A stretch of DNA of 64,000 nt. It comes from Rhodovibrio sodomensis (GTDB lineage: Bacteria; Pseudomonadota; Alphaproteobacteria; Kiloniellales; Rhodovibrionaceae). Below, in pieces: positions 56,215 to 64,000 of this stretch. Each line of letters starts with the position of its first letter. The stretch's first letter is position 1. The translations under genes and the position numbers were made by a program. The notes beneath the pieces were generated by a model, which was not told the DNA's origin, searched no databases, and saw only the letters and a program-made list of their open reading frames with translations. The DNA lies in assembly GCF_016583645.1 (NCBI RefSeq), contig NZ_NRRL01000005.1, positions 1-64,000 of the forward strand. The letters run 5' to 3'.

Positions 56215-57240
56215 ATGCTTTCCTTCGGGTCTCGCGGCGGCGATCTCGCGATCGACCTGGGCACCGCCAATACGCTGGTCTTCGCCAAGGGCCGGGGGAT
56301 CATCGTCAACGAACCCTCGGTGGTCGCGATCACCCAGCGCGGCGGCAAAACCCAGGTGCTCGCGGTCGGCGAGGACGCACGCCAGATGCTCGGCAAGACG
56401 CCGGAGCAGATCCGCGCGATCCGGCCGATCCGCAAGGGTGCGATCGGCGACTTCGAGGTCGCCCAGGCGATGATCGCCCACTTCATCCGCAAGGTTGCCA
56501 AGCGTCGCGGCTTCCGCCGGCCGCGCGTGGTGATCTCGACCCCGCAGGGCGCCACGCCGGTGGAGCGGCGGGCGATCCGTGAGGCGGCCGAGGGCGCGGG
56601 CGCCGGGCAGGTCTACCTGATCGAGGAACCGATGGCGGCGGCGATCGGCGCCAACCTGCCGGTGACCAGCCCGCAGGGCTCGATGATCGTGGACCTTGGC
56701 GGCGGCACGACCGAGGTCGCGGTGATTTCGTTGGGCGGGGTGGTCAACTCCGTCTCGGTGCCGGTCGGCGGCGACGACTTCGACGAAGCGGTGGGCGCCT
56801 ACGTCCGCCGGCTGCACAATGTGGCGATCGGCGAGGCCACGGCGGAGCGGATCAAGCGCGAGGTCGGCAGCGCGCTCGAGCCGCAGGGGGAGGGCCGGTC
56901 GATCCAGGTGTCCGGCCGCGACCTCGTGACCGGGGTGCCCAAGGCGGTGACGGTCACCGAACTGGAGATCGCGCAGGCGCTGGCCGAGCCGGTGACGGGC
57001 GTGATTGAGGGGGTGAAGGACGCGCTCGAGCGCACCGCCCCGGAACTGGCGGCGGATATCGTCGACGGCGGTCTGGTGATGACCGGCGGCGGCGCCCTGT
57101 TGAGCCGGCTGGACGAGGCGATCCGCGAGGCCACCGGCCTTGCCGTCGTGGTCGCGGAGGATCCGCTGACCTGCGGCGTGCGCGGCGCCGGCCGGGCCCT
57201 CGACGAGATGAAGGCGATGCAGAACGTCCTGCAGGACTAG
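56215..57240 (+). CDS. mreB: rod-shape-determining protein MreB (actin homologue)
   Basis: 341 residues with the actin-fold ATPase motifs: phosphate-1 [18 protein letters not shown], connect-1 near [15 protein letters not shown], phosphate-2 [15 protein letters not shown], and adenosine [18 protein letters not shown]. MreB filaments guide the elongation cell-wall machinery on the inner membrane. Unusually, mreC, mreD, mrdA and mrdB do not follow; the next gene is a DUF2892 protein. It may therefore be a second MreB paralogue. Confidence 0.94.
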   Translation: MLSFGSRGGDLAIDLGTANTLVFAKGRGIIVNEPSVVAITQRGGKTQVLAVGEDARQMLGKTPEQIRAIRPIRKGAIGDFEVAQAMIAHFIRKVAKRRGFRRPRVVISTPQGATPVERRAIREAAEGAGAGQVYLIEEPMAAAIGANLPVTSPQGSMIVDLGGGTTEVAVISLGGVVNSVSVPVGGDDFDEAVGAYVRRLHNVAIGEATAERIKREVGSALEPQGEGRSIQVSGRDLVTGVPKAVTVTELEIAQALAEPVTGVIEGVKDALERTAPELAADIVDGGLVMTGGGALLSRLDEAIREATGLAVVVAEDPLTCGVRGAGRALDEMKAMQNVLQD

Positions 57241-57342
57241 CTCTCGCCCCCGTGAAGACGGAATCCGCTCTCAACCCGTGTTGTGTGTCTGACCGCCGGC
57301 CCGGCGAGCCATCCGAGCGGCCGAACCCCGATGTAAGCGCGC

Positions 57343-57373
57343 TTGACGTTGGCCGGTCCCCGATCCGATATAT
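57343..57373 (+). promoter_or_regulatory. possible promoter of the DUF2892 gene
   Basis: TTGACG (57343-57348) is followed after 18 bases by GATATA within an AT-rich run, about 65 bases before the start at 57437. The composition stands out in a GC-rich neighbourhood. Confidence 0.4.
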
Positions 57374-57436
57374 ATATTCAAAAGCGCTCATACGTTTTGG
57401 GTGCGGCCCACCCTGGGACATCGAGGAGATTTCGAG

Positions 57437-57640
57437 ATGACGCTGGATCGGATCGTGATGGCGCTGATCGGCGCAATCGTCGTGGTGACGGTGATACTGA
57501 GCCAGGTGCATGCCACGGGTTGGCTATGGGTGACCGGCATTTTCGGTGCGCACCTGTTGCAGATGGCCTTCACCGGCTTCTGCCCGCTGGCGAAGGTGCT
57601 GAAGTCGATCGGCCTGAAGCCGGGCGCGGCGCTGAGCTGA
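57437..57640 (+). CDS. DUF2892 family membrane protein
   Basis: 67 residues with two membrane segments (RIVMALIGAIVVVTVILSQ and WLWVTGIFGAHLLQMAFTGF in part). The FCPLAKVLKSIGLKPG end matches the 'GFCPly.llG' signature of DUF2892, found fused to rhodanese in YgaP. A GAGGAG site precedes the ATG, supporting this start over the longer frame. Function is unknown; sulfur handling is a guess. Confidence 0.85.
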   Translation: MTLDRIVMALIGAIVVVTVILSQVHATGWLWVTGIFGAHLLQMAFTGFCPLAKVLKSIGLKPGAALS

Positions 57641-57643
57641 TCG

Positions 57644-57667
57644 GCCGCTAGCTAGCGAGCTAGCGGC
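57644..57667. terminator. hairpin between convergent genes
   Basis: GCCGCTAGC and GCTAGCGGC form a perfect 9-bp stem with a 6-base loop between the DUF2892 and GFA-type genes, overlapping the latter's stop. It could end transcripts from both sides; no T-run is present. Confidence 0.55.
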
Positions 57668-58067
57668 GGTCCGGCTCGCCCGGGTACTGCTTGGCGTCCG
57701 GCGGGATTGGGATGCCCGGCAGTTTGCTGGCGGTCCAGATGTGCACGGCCTGCGACACATCAGGCGGTCGATCCATGCAGCCGCCTTTCAGCGTCACGGT
57801 CCCGTCGGGCGGGTGGCGCTCGTGCCACAGCCGACTGCCGCAGGTCGGACAGAAGTGGCAGATCAAGCGGGCGCCCGGCGTCGGCCGGGACCATCTGCGG
57901 GCCGTGCCACGAACGACCTGCAAGGCGGCTGCCGGGACATCGACCGAGATGCCGAACGCCGACGCGGACTGCCGTCGACACTCCGTGCAGTGGCAGACGA
58001 AGACGGCGCTCGGCTCGGCGTCGACCTGATACCGCACCGCGCCGCACTGACAGCCGCCTTCGATCAA
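57660..58067 (-). CDS. GFA-type zinc enzyme (glutathione-dependent formaldehyde-activating family)
   Basis: 135 residues from TTG 58067, with a GGGAGG site just upstream and no ATG available. Zinc ligands follow the family pattern: GGCQCGAVRY, CHCTECRRQSASAFG and CPTCGSRLW. The family covers S-(hydroxymethyl)glutathione synthase-like and related carbon-sulfur lyase proteins; the exact reaction is uncertain. It lies downstream of gloA, another glutathione-dependent aldehyde-handling enzyme, on the same strand. Confidence 0.85.
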   Translation of the reverse strand: MIEGGCQCGAVRYQVDAEPSAVFVCHCTECRRQSASAFGISVDVPAAALQVVRGTARRWSRPTPGARLICHFCPTCGSRLWHERHPPDGTVTLKGGCMDRPPDVSQAVHIWTASKLPGIPIPPDAKQYPGEPDRR

Positions 58068-58094
58068 TCCACCCTCCCGGTCGGGATCATGGGC

Positions 58095-58131
58095 CTCCAG
58101 GGCCGGCGGGGCGCCGCCGCCGGCCCTGGAG
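58095..58131 (-). terminator. perfect 15-bp hairpin between gloA and the GFA-type gene
   Basis: CTCCAGGGCCGGCGG (58095-58109) and CCGCCGGCCCTGGAG (58117-58131) are perfectly complementary with a 7-base loop, 28 bases past the gloA stop. There is no T-run on the minus strand, so it may act as an mRNA-stabilising barrier or attenuator and not a classic terminator. Confidence 0.6.
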
Positions 58132-58158
58132 CGCGAACCAGGGCCGGCCGGCGCGAGG

Positions 58159-58599
58159 TTACCAGCTGCCGGTGTTCTCCATCGACGCCCAGGGCTCTTT
58201 CGGCTCCTTGGCGTCGCCCTTCTGCAGCAGTTCGATCGAGATGCCGTCGGGCGACTTGACGAACGCCATATGGCCGTCGCGCGGCGGGCGGTTGATCGTG
58301 ACCCCGCCGTCCATCATGCGCTGGCAGGTTTCGTAGATGTCGTCGACGCGGAACGCCAGGTGGCCGAAGTTGCGCCCGCCGGTGTATTCCTCCGGCGTCC
58401 AGTTGTAGGTCAGCTCCAGCATCGGAGACTTGTCCTGCTTGGCGCGCTCGACGTCCTCGGGCGCGGCCAGGAAGATCAGGGTCGCCTCGGCCTTCTCCAG
58501 ATCGCGCCGGCTCATCTCCACGAGGCCGAGCTTGTCGCAGTAGAAGTCCAGCGACGCCGCGATGTCGCTGATCCGGACCATCGTGTGCAGGTATTCCAT
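58159..58599 (-). CDS. gloA: lactoylglutathione lyase (glyoxalase I)
   Basis: 146 residues. Converts the methylglyoxal-glutathione hemithioacetal to S-lactoylglutathione. Metal ligands are visible in the expected order: His5 in EYLHTMVRI, Glu in MLELTYNW, His in NFGHLAFRVDD and Glu in GISIELLQKG. Length is normal for a Ni/Co-type GlxI. ATG 58599 was chosen because the family starts just before the first His. An acidic/basic tail KGDAKEPKEPW follows the last ligand. Confidence 0.93.
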   Translation of the reverse strand: MEYLHTMVRISDIAASLDFYCDKLGLVEMSRRDLEKAEATLIFLAAPEDVERAKQDKSPMLELTYNWTPEEYTGGRNFGHLAFRVDDIYETCQRMMDGGVTINRPPRDGHMAFVKSPDGISIELLQKGDAKEPKEPWASMENTGSW

Positions 58600-58714
58600 G
58601 GTGTCTCGGGCTCTCCTGTTCGCTTGGGACGAGGGCAATTCTGCGCAGGCGGGCCGCCGCCCGACAGATTGGCATCGGGCCGCTGGCTGACAAGCCGCCG
58701 GCCGATCCGCGAGC

Positions 58715-58829
58715 TAGCGCAAGATGCTGAAAGGTGAAGCCACCTCGCAGCTGAATCTTGCTCTCTCTTCGAGCAGTTAGAGCAAAATTCACGATGAAGG
58801 TCGGCTCGACCGTCATCGATTTTGCTCTA
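58715..58829. repeat. TAGAGC double-hairpin repeat, copy 6 (full length)
   Basis: Same orientation as copy 2: TAGCGCAAGATGCTGAAAGG, then CAGCTGAATCTTGCTCTC, spacer TCTTCGAGCAGT, and TAGAGCAAAATTCACGATGA to CATCGATTTTGCTCTA. Its last CTA is the crcB stop. Confidence 0.9.
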
Positions 58830-59219
58830 GCGCTGCGCCGCCAGCGCCAACAGATGGCCGAGCCAGGCGGCCAGGACGCACAGCGCCGCCGAGGCGCCGA
58901 TGTAGGCGGCGGCCTTTACCACCTCGCCGTCGCGCAGCAGGTTGAGCGTCTGCAGCGAAAACGAACTGAAGGTGGTGAACCCGCCGAACAGGCCCAGCAG
59001 AAAGAACTGCTTGGTGAGCGGATGCGCCATCCAGCGGCCCTCCGGCGCGCTCAGGCTGGCAACCAGGCCGATCAAAAGCGAGCCCAGCACGTTCACCGCG
59101 AGCGTGCCCCAGGGCAGGCCGTCGCCCGCCAGGCGCCCGACCAGCACCGTGCCCCAGACGCGCGCGACGCCGCCCAGGGCGCTGCCCAGCGCCACCACCA
59201 GGGCCGTGCTCCAGCTCAT
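58827..59219 (-). CDS. crcB: fluoride channel CrcB/Fluc
   Basis: 130 residues with four membrane segments. VALGSALGGVARVWG at the start, GTLAVNVLGSLLIGL with the pore Asn, and LGLFGGFTTFSSFSLQ with the Phe-box are the Fluc signatures. The dimeric channel lets fluoride leave the cytoplasm. I looked for a fluoride riboswitch upstream and found none. The stop codon is supplied by repeat copy 6. Confidence 0.94.
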   Translation of the reverse strand: MSWSTALVVALGSALGGVARVWGTVLVGRLAGDGLPWGTLAVNVLGSLLIGLVASLSAPEGRWMAHPLTKQFFLLGLFGGFTTFSSFSLQTLNLLRDGEVVKAAAYIGASAALCVLAAWLGHLLALAAQR

Positions 59220-59410
59220 CCGCCGTTCCGCTCCTTTGACCCGTGTCCCGCATCGGCGTCCGCGCGAGATGGAAACGGGATACGCCGCGCGCGCCGGGGA
59301 TGCAAATGTTCGGGCAGCGCCTCTGGACCACCGGATCGCCCGTGATACCTCTTACGGTGTCGCCGAGAACGAGCATGCAATCCAGGCGACCAATCGGGGA
59401 GGTTCACGCC

Positions 59411-59842
59411 ATGATCAAATATCTGACTGCCCTGGCCGCCGCGGCGGCCGTCAGCCTGCCGCTGGCCGCGGCGGCGCAGATGGACCGGACGCCGGCGCCC
59501 GAGGGGGCCAACGTCTACATCATCACGCCCAGCGACGGCGAGCGGGTCACCAGCCCGGTGACCGTGCGCTTCGGCGCCAACAACGTCGGCGTCGCGCCGT
59601 CGGGCGTCGATCACGAGAACACCGGCCATCACCATCTGCTGGTGGATACCGGCCTGCCCAACCTGAATTCGCCGATCCCGGCCGACGACAACCACATCCA
59701 CTTCGGCGGCGGGCAGACCCAGACCACGATCGACCTGGAGCCCGGCGAACATACGCTGCGGCTCCTGATGGGCGACGCCAGGCACGTCCCGCACGACCCG
59801 CCGATTGCCTCGGCGACGATCACGATTACCGTGGCGGAATAG
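59411..59842 (+). CDS. DUF4399 exported protein
   Basis: 143 residues with a signal peptide (residues 1-22, ending PLAAAAQMD). The mature part has GHHHLLVDTGLPNLN and PIPADDNHIHFGGGQTQT, the DUF4399 signatures, rich in His. It is probably a periplasmic beta-sandwich; metal binding by the His clusters is inference. The GGGGAGG site before the ATG supports this start. Confidence 0.88.
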   Translation: MIKYLTALAAAAAVSLPLAAAAQMDRTPAPEGANVYIITPSDGERVTSPVTVRFGANNVGVAPSGVDHENTGHHHLLVDTGLPNLNSPIPADDNHIHFGGGQTQTTIDLEPGEHTLRLLMGDARHVPHDPPIASATITITVAE

Positions 59843-59862
59843 GCGCCGCGCACGCGCGGGCG

Positions 59863-59892
59863 GGACCCGCGGCGGTGCACCGCCGTGGGTCC
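59863..59892 (+). terminator. probable terminator of the DUF4399 gene
   Basis: GGACCCGCGGCGG and CCGCCGTGGGTCC form a 13-bp stem (one G-U pair) with a TGCA loop, 20 bases past the stop and followed by GTTTCC. Confidence 0.7.
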
Positions 59893-59985
59893 GTTTCCGT
59901 GTCGGGCGGTCGGGCGATTGCACGTTGCGCTCGTGACCGTCTGTCGGGTTTAATCGCGCATTCGGTGCTGGCGGCGGAGTGCATC

Positions 59986-60101
59986 TAGAGCAAAATCGAT
60001 GAACGTCGAGCTGGCCTTCATCGTGGATTTTTCTCTAACTGCTTGGAGAGAGAGCAAGATTCAGCTGAATGGTGGCTTCACGTTTTAGCATCTTGCTCTA
60101 A
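59986..60101. repeat. TAGAGC double-hairpin repeat, copy 7 (full length)
   Basis: Same orientation as copy 1: TAGAGCAAAATCGATGAACG, CTGGCCTTCATCGTGGATTT, TTCTCTAACTGCTTGGAGAG, AGAGCAAGATTCAGCTGAA and TTTTAGCATCTTGCTCTAA. It lies alone between two plus-strand genes and touches no stop codon. Confidence 0.9.
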
Positions 60102-60170
60102 CCGCGCCACCGGGACTTGGGGTGCCGGCGAACGGCCGGGCCCGGCAACATGACTTCAAGCGGGGACTTC

Positions 60171-60803
60171 ATGCGCTTTTCGACCGCCGCGGCGGCACTT
60201 CTGGCGGGCTTGACGCTCGCGGCCTGTTCGACCGGCGTGGACAACACCGCCGGAACGCCGACCACCTATCAGGATCCGGAAACCCGCGGGGCCGTCAGCG
60301 GGATCGGCATCGAGTCGCAGGACATCGTCGCGATGACCGATCAGATGATGCGCGACATGCTGACCAACCCGCAGCTGACCGCCAACGGCGGCACGCCGCC
60401 GCGGGTGATCATCGACGGCGCCTATTTCGAGAACCGCTCCAGCCAGCGGATCGACAAGCAGCTGGTGGTCAACCGGCTGCGCGTCGGCCTGGCGCGCGCG
60501 GCCAACGGGCGCATGGTGTTCGTCGGTCGGCAGTATGCCGACGCGGTGGAGAAGGAGCGTGAGCTCAAGCGCGACGGCGTGGTCGACAGCGCCACCACCG
60601 GGCTTACCGAGGCGACGGCCGGCGCCGACTACCGGCTGGTCGGCACGATCAATTCGCTGGACGCCCGCGATAGCTCGACCGGGACGGCGCAGCGCTACAA
60701 CCAGATCACCTTCGAGATGCTGGACCTGGAATACGGTACGATCGTCTGGAGCGGGATCTACGAGTTCTCCAAGGCCGCGCAGGACGACGTGATCTATCGC
60801 TGA
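60171..60803 (+). CDS. lpoB: penicillin-binding protein activator LpoB-like lipoprotein
   Basis: 210 residues with a lipobox LTLAACSTG (Cys at about residue 19). The mature domain matches LpoB: VAMTDQMMRDMLTNPQL, PRVIIDGAYFENRSSQRID, and ADYRLVGTINSLDARDSSTG in parts. E. coli LpoB, an outer-membrane lipoprotein, activates PBP1b from outside the cell wall. The start at 60171 follows GGGGA. It heads a cluster with COG3014 and YcfL lipoproteins; lpoB and ycfL are also neighbours in E. coli. Confidence 0.88.
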   Translation: MRFSTAAAALLAGLTLAACSTGVDNTAGTPTTYQDPETRGAVSGIGIESQDIVAMTDQMMRDMLTNPQLTANGGTPPRVIIDGAYFENRSSQRIDKQLVVNRLRVGLARAANGRMVFVGRQYADAVEKERELKRDGVVDSATTGLTEATAGADYRLVGTINSLDARDSSTGTAQRYNQITFEMLDLEYGTIVWSGIYEFSKAAQDDVIYR

Positions 60804-60901
60804 GGCAGCCAGGCGGCCGGGTCCGGGGCCCGCCAGGGTCGCGGACCCGGCCGGCGTGCCATTGCAGTGGCGGGTGTCCAGCGGCGGGGTGGATAGAGTG
60901 C

Positions 60902-62188
60902 ATGCGTAAAGCGATCGGAAAGCGCCGGCTCCACCGCCGGCTGGCCGGCGTATTGCTGGCGGCGACCGCGCTCTCCGGCTGCGCGGCGACGCAGCCGCAC
61001 GAACGCGAGATCGAGGTGCCGCAAGCGGAGATGCAGAGCTACCTGTCGGACAAGCCGGGCGAGCTGCACCGCCTGTATGCCAAGGTGCTGACCCAGGGCG
61101 AGCGCAACGCGGTGCTGAACCATATGCGCGCCGGTCTGGCGGCGATGCAGATCGGCGCCTGGGAGGTCGCGGAACGGTCGTTCGATCAGGCGCTGCTCGG
61201 GATCGAGACGGTCTACGCCGACAGTGAGCAGGCGGAGGAAGCGCGCAGCACCTGGGTCAAGGAGAACTACAAGGCGTTCAAGGGCGAGCCCTACGAGCGC
61301 ATGATGGCCTACTACTACCGCGGGCTTCTGTACCTGCGCGAGGGCGACTACGAGAACGCCCGCGCGTCGTTCAAGGGCGGCCTGCTGCAGGACACGCTGG
61401 CCCAGCAGGAGACCTACAGCCAGGACGTTGCCCTGCTGGCCTACCTGTCCGGCTGGGCGTCGCACTGTTCGCACGACCCGGGTCTGGCGTTCCAGGCGTT
61501 CGAGGAGGCGCAGGAGTACAACGCCGAGCTCGATCCGCCGGCGGACGACGCCAACCTGCTCCTGGTCGGCGAGACCGGGCTGGCGCCGCGCAAGGTCGCG
61601 GTCGGGGCGTACGACGAGGCGCTCGCCTTCGCGCGCGCCGAGGGCTTCGGCGACACGGCCGTGGAAATTGACATCGCCGCGGCCGACACCGAAGCCGCGC
61701 GGAAGGTCCAGCTGACCGAGGCGGAGGATGTCTTCTTCCAGGCGAACACCCGCGGCGGCCGGCAGATCGGCCAGATCCTCGAGGGCCAGGCGCGGTTCAA
61801 GGGAGCCAGCGACGCGGCCGGCGACGCCGCGATCCAGGGCGGCGCCGCGGCGATGTCGTACGGCGCCTACAGCGACAGCAACAACGCCATGGCGGCCGGG
61901 CTGGCGGTGATGGCGGCCGGCCTGATCGCCAAGGGCATCTCCGCCGCCACCCGGCCGGAGGCCGACCTGCGCGCCTGGGACAACCTGCCCGACCGGGTCC
62001 ACCTGGCAGCCGTCGAAGCTGACCGGATGCCCCAGCAGGTGACCGCGCGCTTCATCGGCACCGGCGGCGCCACGATGGCCCGCACGACCGCCCCGGTGAC
62101 CCAAGCGGGTCCTTGCGCGATCGCCTGGACGCGCGCCCACAGCGCCACCGACATCCCGGATGCCGCGCCCGGCAGCACCGCCAACTGA
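60902..62188 (+). CDS. COG3014-family TPR lipoprotein
   Basis: 428 residues with a lipobox TALSGCAAT. The N-terminal half is TPR-like: GELHRLYAKVLTQGERNAVL, AGLAAMQIGAWEVAERSFD, PYERMMAYYYRGLLYLREGD and YENARASFKGGLLQD (parts). A Gly/Ala-rich membrane-like stretch lies near residues 310-350. This pattern and the neighbours LpoB and YcfL fit the COG3014 family, for which no function is known; a role in cell-wall synthase control is inference. Confidence 0.8.
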   Translation: MRKAIGKRRLHRRLAGVLLAATALSGCAATQPHEREIEVPQAEMQSYLSDKPGELHRLYAKVLTQGERNAVLNHMRAGLAAMQIGAWEVAERSFDQALLGIETVYADSEQAEEARSTWVKENYKAFKGEPYERMMAYYYRGLLYLREGDYENARASFKGGLLQDTLAQQETYSQDVALLAYLSGWASHCSHDPGLAFQAFEEAQEYNAELDPPADDANLLLVGETGLAPRKVAVGAYDEALAFARAEGFGDTAVEIDIAAADTEAARKVQLTEAEDVFFQANTRGGRQIGQILEGQARFKGASDAAGDAAIQGGAAAMSYGAYSDSNNAMAAGLAVMAAGLIAKGISAATRPEADLRAWDNLPDRVHLAAVEADRMPQQVTARFIGTGGATMARTTAPVTQAGPCAIAWTRAHSATDIPDAAPGSTAN

Positions 62189-62230
62189 TCGTCGCGCACG
62201 ACGACGCACAAACCAGGAGCCCGACCGCCC

Positions 62231-62740
62231 ATGACCCCGACCCCCACCACCTGCGTGCGACGATCCGCTGCGCTGGGCGGCCTGCTGCTGGCCGGCGCGG
62301 CGCTGGCGGCGTGCAGCAGCACCGTCACCCCCGGTCCGGCGTGCGACTTCCGCGCCTACAAGGAGCAACTGGCCGAGGCGGAGCAGACCGGCCCGGTGAT
62401 GGTGCCGCAGACGCCGGGCGCGATCGCCGACATCCCGCTCAACGCCGTCAACGTCACCGACAAGGCGATCAGCAACAAGGTTCTGGTGCAGTCGACCAAC
62501 GCCCAGCGTCTGCCGGGCGGCCAGGTCGAGGCGCGGACCCGGATCGTAAACTGCACCGACTTGGCCCTGCAGGTGGAGGGGCGCACCCACTTCCTGGACG
62601 ACGGCCAGGGCGAGGTGGAGCCGCCGACCGCCTGGAAGCGCGTGCAGCTGGCCCCGCACACGATCGCCACCTACCAGGCGACCTCGACCCGCACGCAGGC
62701 GGTCGACACCTACTACATCGAGCTGCGGGAGGGGTCGTGA
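62231..62740 (+). CDS. YcfL-like lipoprotein (DUF1425)
   Basis: 169 residues with a lipobox ALAACSSTV. The C-terminal domain (RLPGGQVEARTRIVNCTDLA, VEGRTHFLDDGQGEVE, WKRVQLAPHTIATYQATS) is a small beta-sandwich pattern of the YcfL/DUF1425 type ending in YYIELRE. It overlaps the next gene by four bases (GTGA). Function is unknown. Confidence 0.78.
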   Translation: MTPTPTTCVRRSAALGGLLLAGAALAACSSTVTPGPACDFRAYKEQLAEAEQTGPVMVPQTPGAIADIPLNAVNVTDKAISNKVLVQSTNAQRLPGGQVEARTRIVNCTDLALQVEGRTHFLDDGQGEVEPPTAWKRVQLAPHTIATYQATSTRTQAVDTYYIELREGS

Positions 62741-63636
62741 GCGCCCGCCGCCGTCGCGCGTGGCGGCGTCCCGGGCCAGCCCTCGCGGCCGGGCTGCTTG
62801 GCGTCGCCCTCGGGATCGCCGGAAGCCCGGCCGCGGCGCAGGACTACCGGACCAACCTGCCCACGGTACTCGACGGCGCCGGGCGCGAAACGCCCTCGGC
62901 GGAGCAGAGCGGGCCCGGCGCGGCGGCGATCCGGGCGGACTTCGCGCGCGCTTATGCCAACGTCGGGTCGCCGCGCATGGCGGTCTACTGGAACCGGCCG
63001 TTTTCCGACCGGTTGAGCCAGTGGGTCGCGCTCGGCCGCCTGCGTATCGAGCAGCGCGCCAGCGGGGCCGGCACCTTCGAGGGCAGCGACGGCCGGCAGG
63101 GCCGCATGCGGATGGAAAGCACCGAAAGCGCGAGCGTCGTGCTCGAAGGCAACGCGGGCCAGGACCAGCGCGACCGCCGGCTCGACCCGCTGGCCGCCGC
63201 GGAGTTCGAGACCGGCTTCAGCCGCCCGATGCTGGCCGGTGGCGCCGAGCTGGTCGACCGCGCCACCATCATGCGGGTCACCGAGAGCAACATCGGACGC
63301 GGCGCCGGGCAGGAACGGCTGGACGACGCCCAGCTGGTCGAAACCGAAGCGCTCAAGTCGTTCGCCGACCTGCTGGTGCAGATCACCATGCTGGACGACG
63401 CCGACGCCCCGCTGGACACGGCGTTCCGGGTGCGGGTGACCCGGATCACCGACGGGGTGATCGTGGCCGACATGGTGACGCGCGGGCGCAAGGAGCTGAA
63501 GAGCCAACAGCGCAGCTGGACCGCGACGGCCGGCGGGTACGTCGAGGACGGCCGGACCGAAAGCGTGCGGGTGGCCGCCCTCGGCCGTTTCGTCGCGCGC
63601 GAGACGATGCAGGCGCTGGCCGAGCGCTGGCGCTAG
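62737..63636 (+). CDS. exported protein of unknown function in the LpoB cluster
   Basis: 299 residues from GTG 62737, overlapping the YcfL stop. An Arg-rich N-terminus and hydrophobic stretch ending SPAAAQD (residue about 31) form a signal peptide; RRRRAWRR is not a clear Tat motif. The mature part contains RADFARAYANVGSPRMAVYW, a domain like the nucleotide-independent LpoB-type fold (LVQITMLDD, FRVRVTRITDGVIVADM). I recognise no named family. The TAG stop is the first triplet of repeat copy 8. Confidence 0.7.
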   Translation: MSARRRRAWRRPGPALAAGLLGVALGIAGSPAAAQDYRTNLPTVLDGAGRETPSAEQSGPGAAAIRADFARAYANVGSPRMAVYWNRPFSDRLSQWVALGRLRIEQRASGAGTFEGSDGRQGRMRMESTESASVVLEGNAGQDQRDRRLDPLAAAEFETGFSRPMLAGGAELVDRATIMRVTESNIGRGAGQERLDDAQLVETEALKSFADLLVQITMLDDADAPLDTAFRVRVTRITDGVIVADMVTRGRKELKSQQRSWTATAGGYVEDGRTESVRVAALGRFVARETMQALAERWR

Positions 63637-63704
63637 AGCGAGAAGCTGCAGGGTGGACCCACCGTTCAGCCGAATCTTGCCCGTTCTTCGGGGAGTTAAA
63701 GCTA
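63634..63704. repeat. TAGAGC repeat, copy 8 (hairpin B only, diverged)
   Basis: TAGAGCGAGAAGCTGCAGGG, ACCGTTCAGCCGAATCTTGC and GTTCTTCGGGGAGTTAAAGC match hairpin B and the spacer, with the A half lost. Confidence 0.75.
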
Positions 63705-63788
63705 CGGGACCAACGGCTGCCAGCGCTTCCAGCGCGCCCAGCCGCCCGGTAGACTGATTGTATCCTGCAAGACCATGGGATCTCCGAC

Positions 63789-64000
63789 ATGACCCGGAAA
63801 CACGATCGCCCCAAGCTTGGCTTCGCCGTCGCGGTGGCTGCTCTCGTAACGCTGGCCGCCTGCGGGACCGGACCGCGCGAGCAGGTCGGCGGCGTCCTGG
63901 GCGGGGCCGCCGGCGGTGTTGCGGGCGCGCAGATCGGCCAGGGCACCGGCCGGCTGGCCGCGACCGCGGCGGGGGCCGGGCTGGGCACGCTCGCGGGCGC
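63789..64000 (+). CDS. glycine-zipper 2TM-like lipoprotein, cut by the window edge
   Basis: At least 70 residues, continuing past the window. Signal peptide and lipobox VTLAACGTG are followed by GGVLGGAAGGVAGAQIGQG and further Gly/Ala zippers, as in the 17 kDa/SlyB-type surface lipoproteins (Gly-zipper_2). It follows the other envelope lipoprotein genes. Confidence 0.8.
   Translation, partial: MTRKHDRPKLGFAVAVAALVTLAACGTGPREQVGGVLGGAAGGVAGAQIGQGTGRLAATAAGAGLGTLAG

Noticed and set aside
59220-59400. Possible fluoride riboswitch upstream of crcB
   Set aside because: Read on the minus strand, the region has a GGGCGATCCGGTGG-like string but lacks the ordered conserved segments and pseudoknot of the crcB motif.

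Overview
The window is a 64 kb stretch of high-GC bacterial chromosome. Gene content and order point to an alphaproteobacterium: guaB-rsmB-guaA, pyrB-pyrC-plsY-dprA-topA-rnr, many GTG/TTG starts, 4-bp start/stop overlaps and Rhizobium RIME-like intergenic palindromes. A glycine-betaine importer (proVWX) next to a complete trehalose cycle suggests a halotolerant or halophilic member, perhaps near Rhodospirillales/Rhodovibrio; that placement is inference. No rRNA, tRNA, CRISPR array or transposase gene was found.

Layout. (1) 1-3190: a visibly AT-richer block, probably acquired. It holds the C-terminal remnant of an Eco57I-like adenine methyltransferase, a DUF262 protein, and a RelA/SpoT-domain protein translationally coupled to it. 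This is the best candidate for an undescribed (defence-like) system. (2) 3410-8704: purine genes guaB and guaA with an rsmB-like rRNA methyltransferase and a GNAT enzyme. (3) 8896-13308: Crp/Fnr-type regulator, zinc-ribbon protein, RidA, GST, DUF2905 and a transglutaminase-like lipoprotein. (4) 13686-18559: a guanidine-I (ykkC) riboswitch followed by an ABC importer, a guanidine-hydrolase-type ureohydrolase and an unknown His-rich protein; together they look like guanidine uptake and hydrolysis to urea and ammonia. (5) 18712-22604: small membrane protein, DUF2867, methyltransferase, rpmG, S41 protease. (6) 22845-32642 (minus): housekeeping run rnr, topA, dprA, plsY, a dihydroorotase homologue lacking its HxH metal motif, and pyrB. 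(7) 32709-36737: VapBC, CoA-transferase, AEC transporter, DUF29. (8) 36893-42354: ruvX and a PadR-controlled RND efflux pump. (9) 42633-51536: proVWX divergent from otsB-GH15-otsA-glk, an osmoadaptation region. (10) 51732-57240: Sel1 proteins, M1 peptidase, mreB. (11) 57437-59842: DUF2892, GFA-type enzyme, glyoxalase I, CrcB, DUF4399. (12) 60171-64000: envelope lipoprotein cluster LpoB-COG3014-YcfL plus two more exported proteins.

Across the window an approximately 116-bp double-hairpin repeat bounded by TAGAGC...GCTCTA occurs at least eight times, always at gene ends, and supplies the stop codon of at least six genes. A second palindrome family (CTCTCC...GGAGAG) and a third (CCTTCGA...TCAGGATGA) fill other intergenic gaps.
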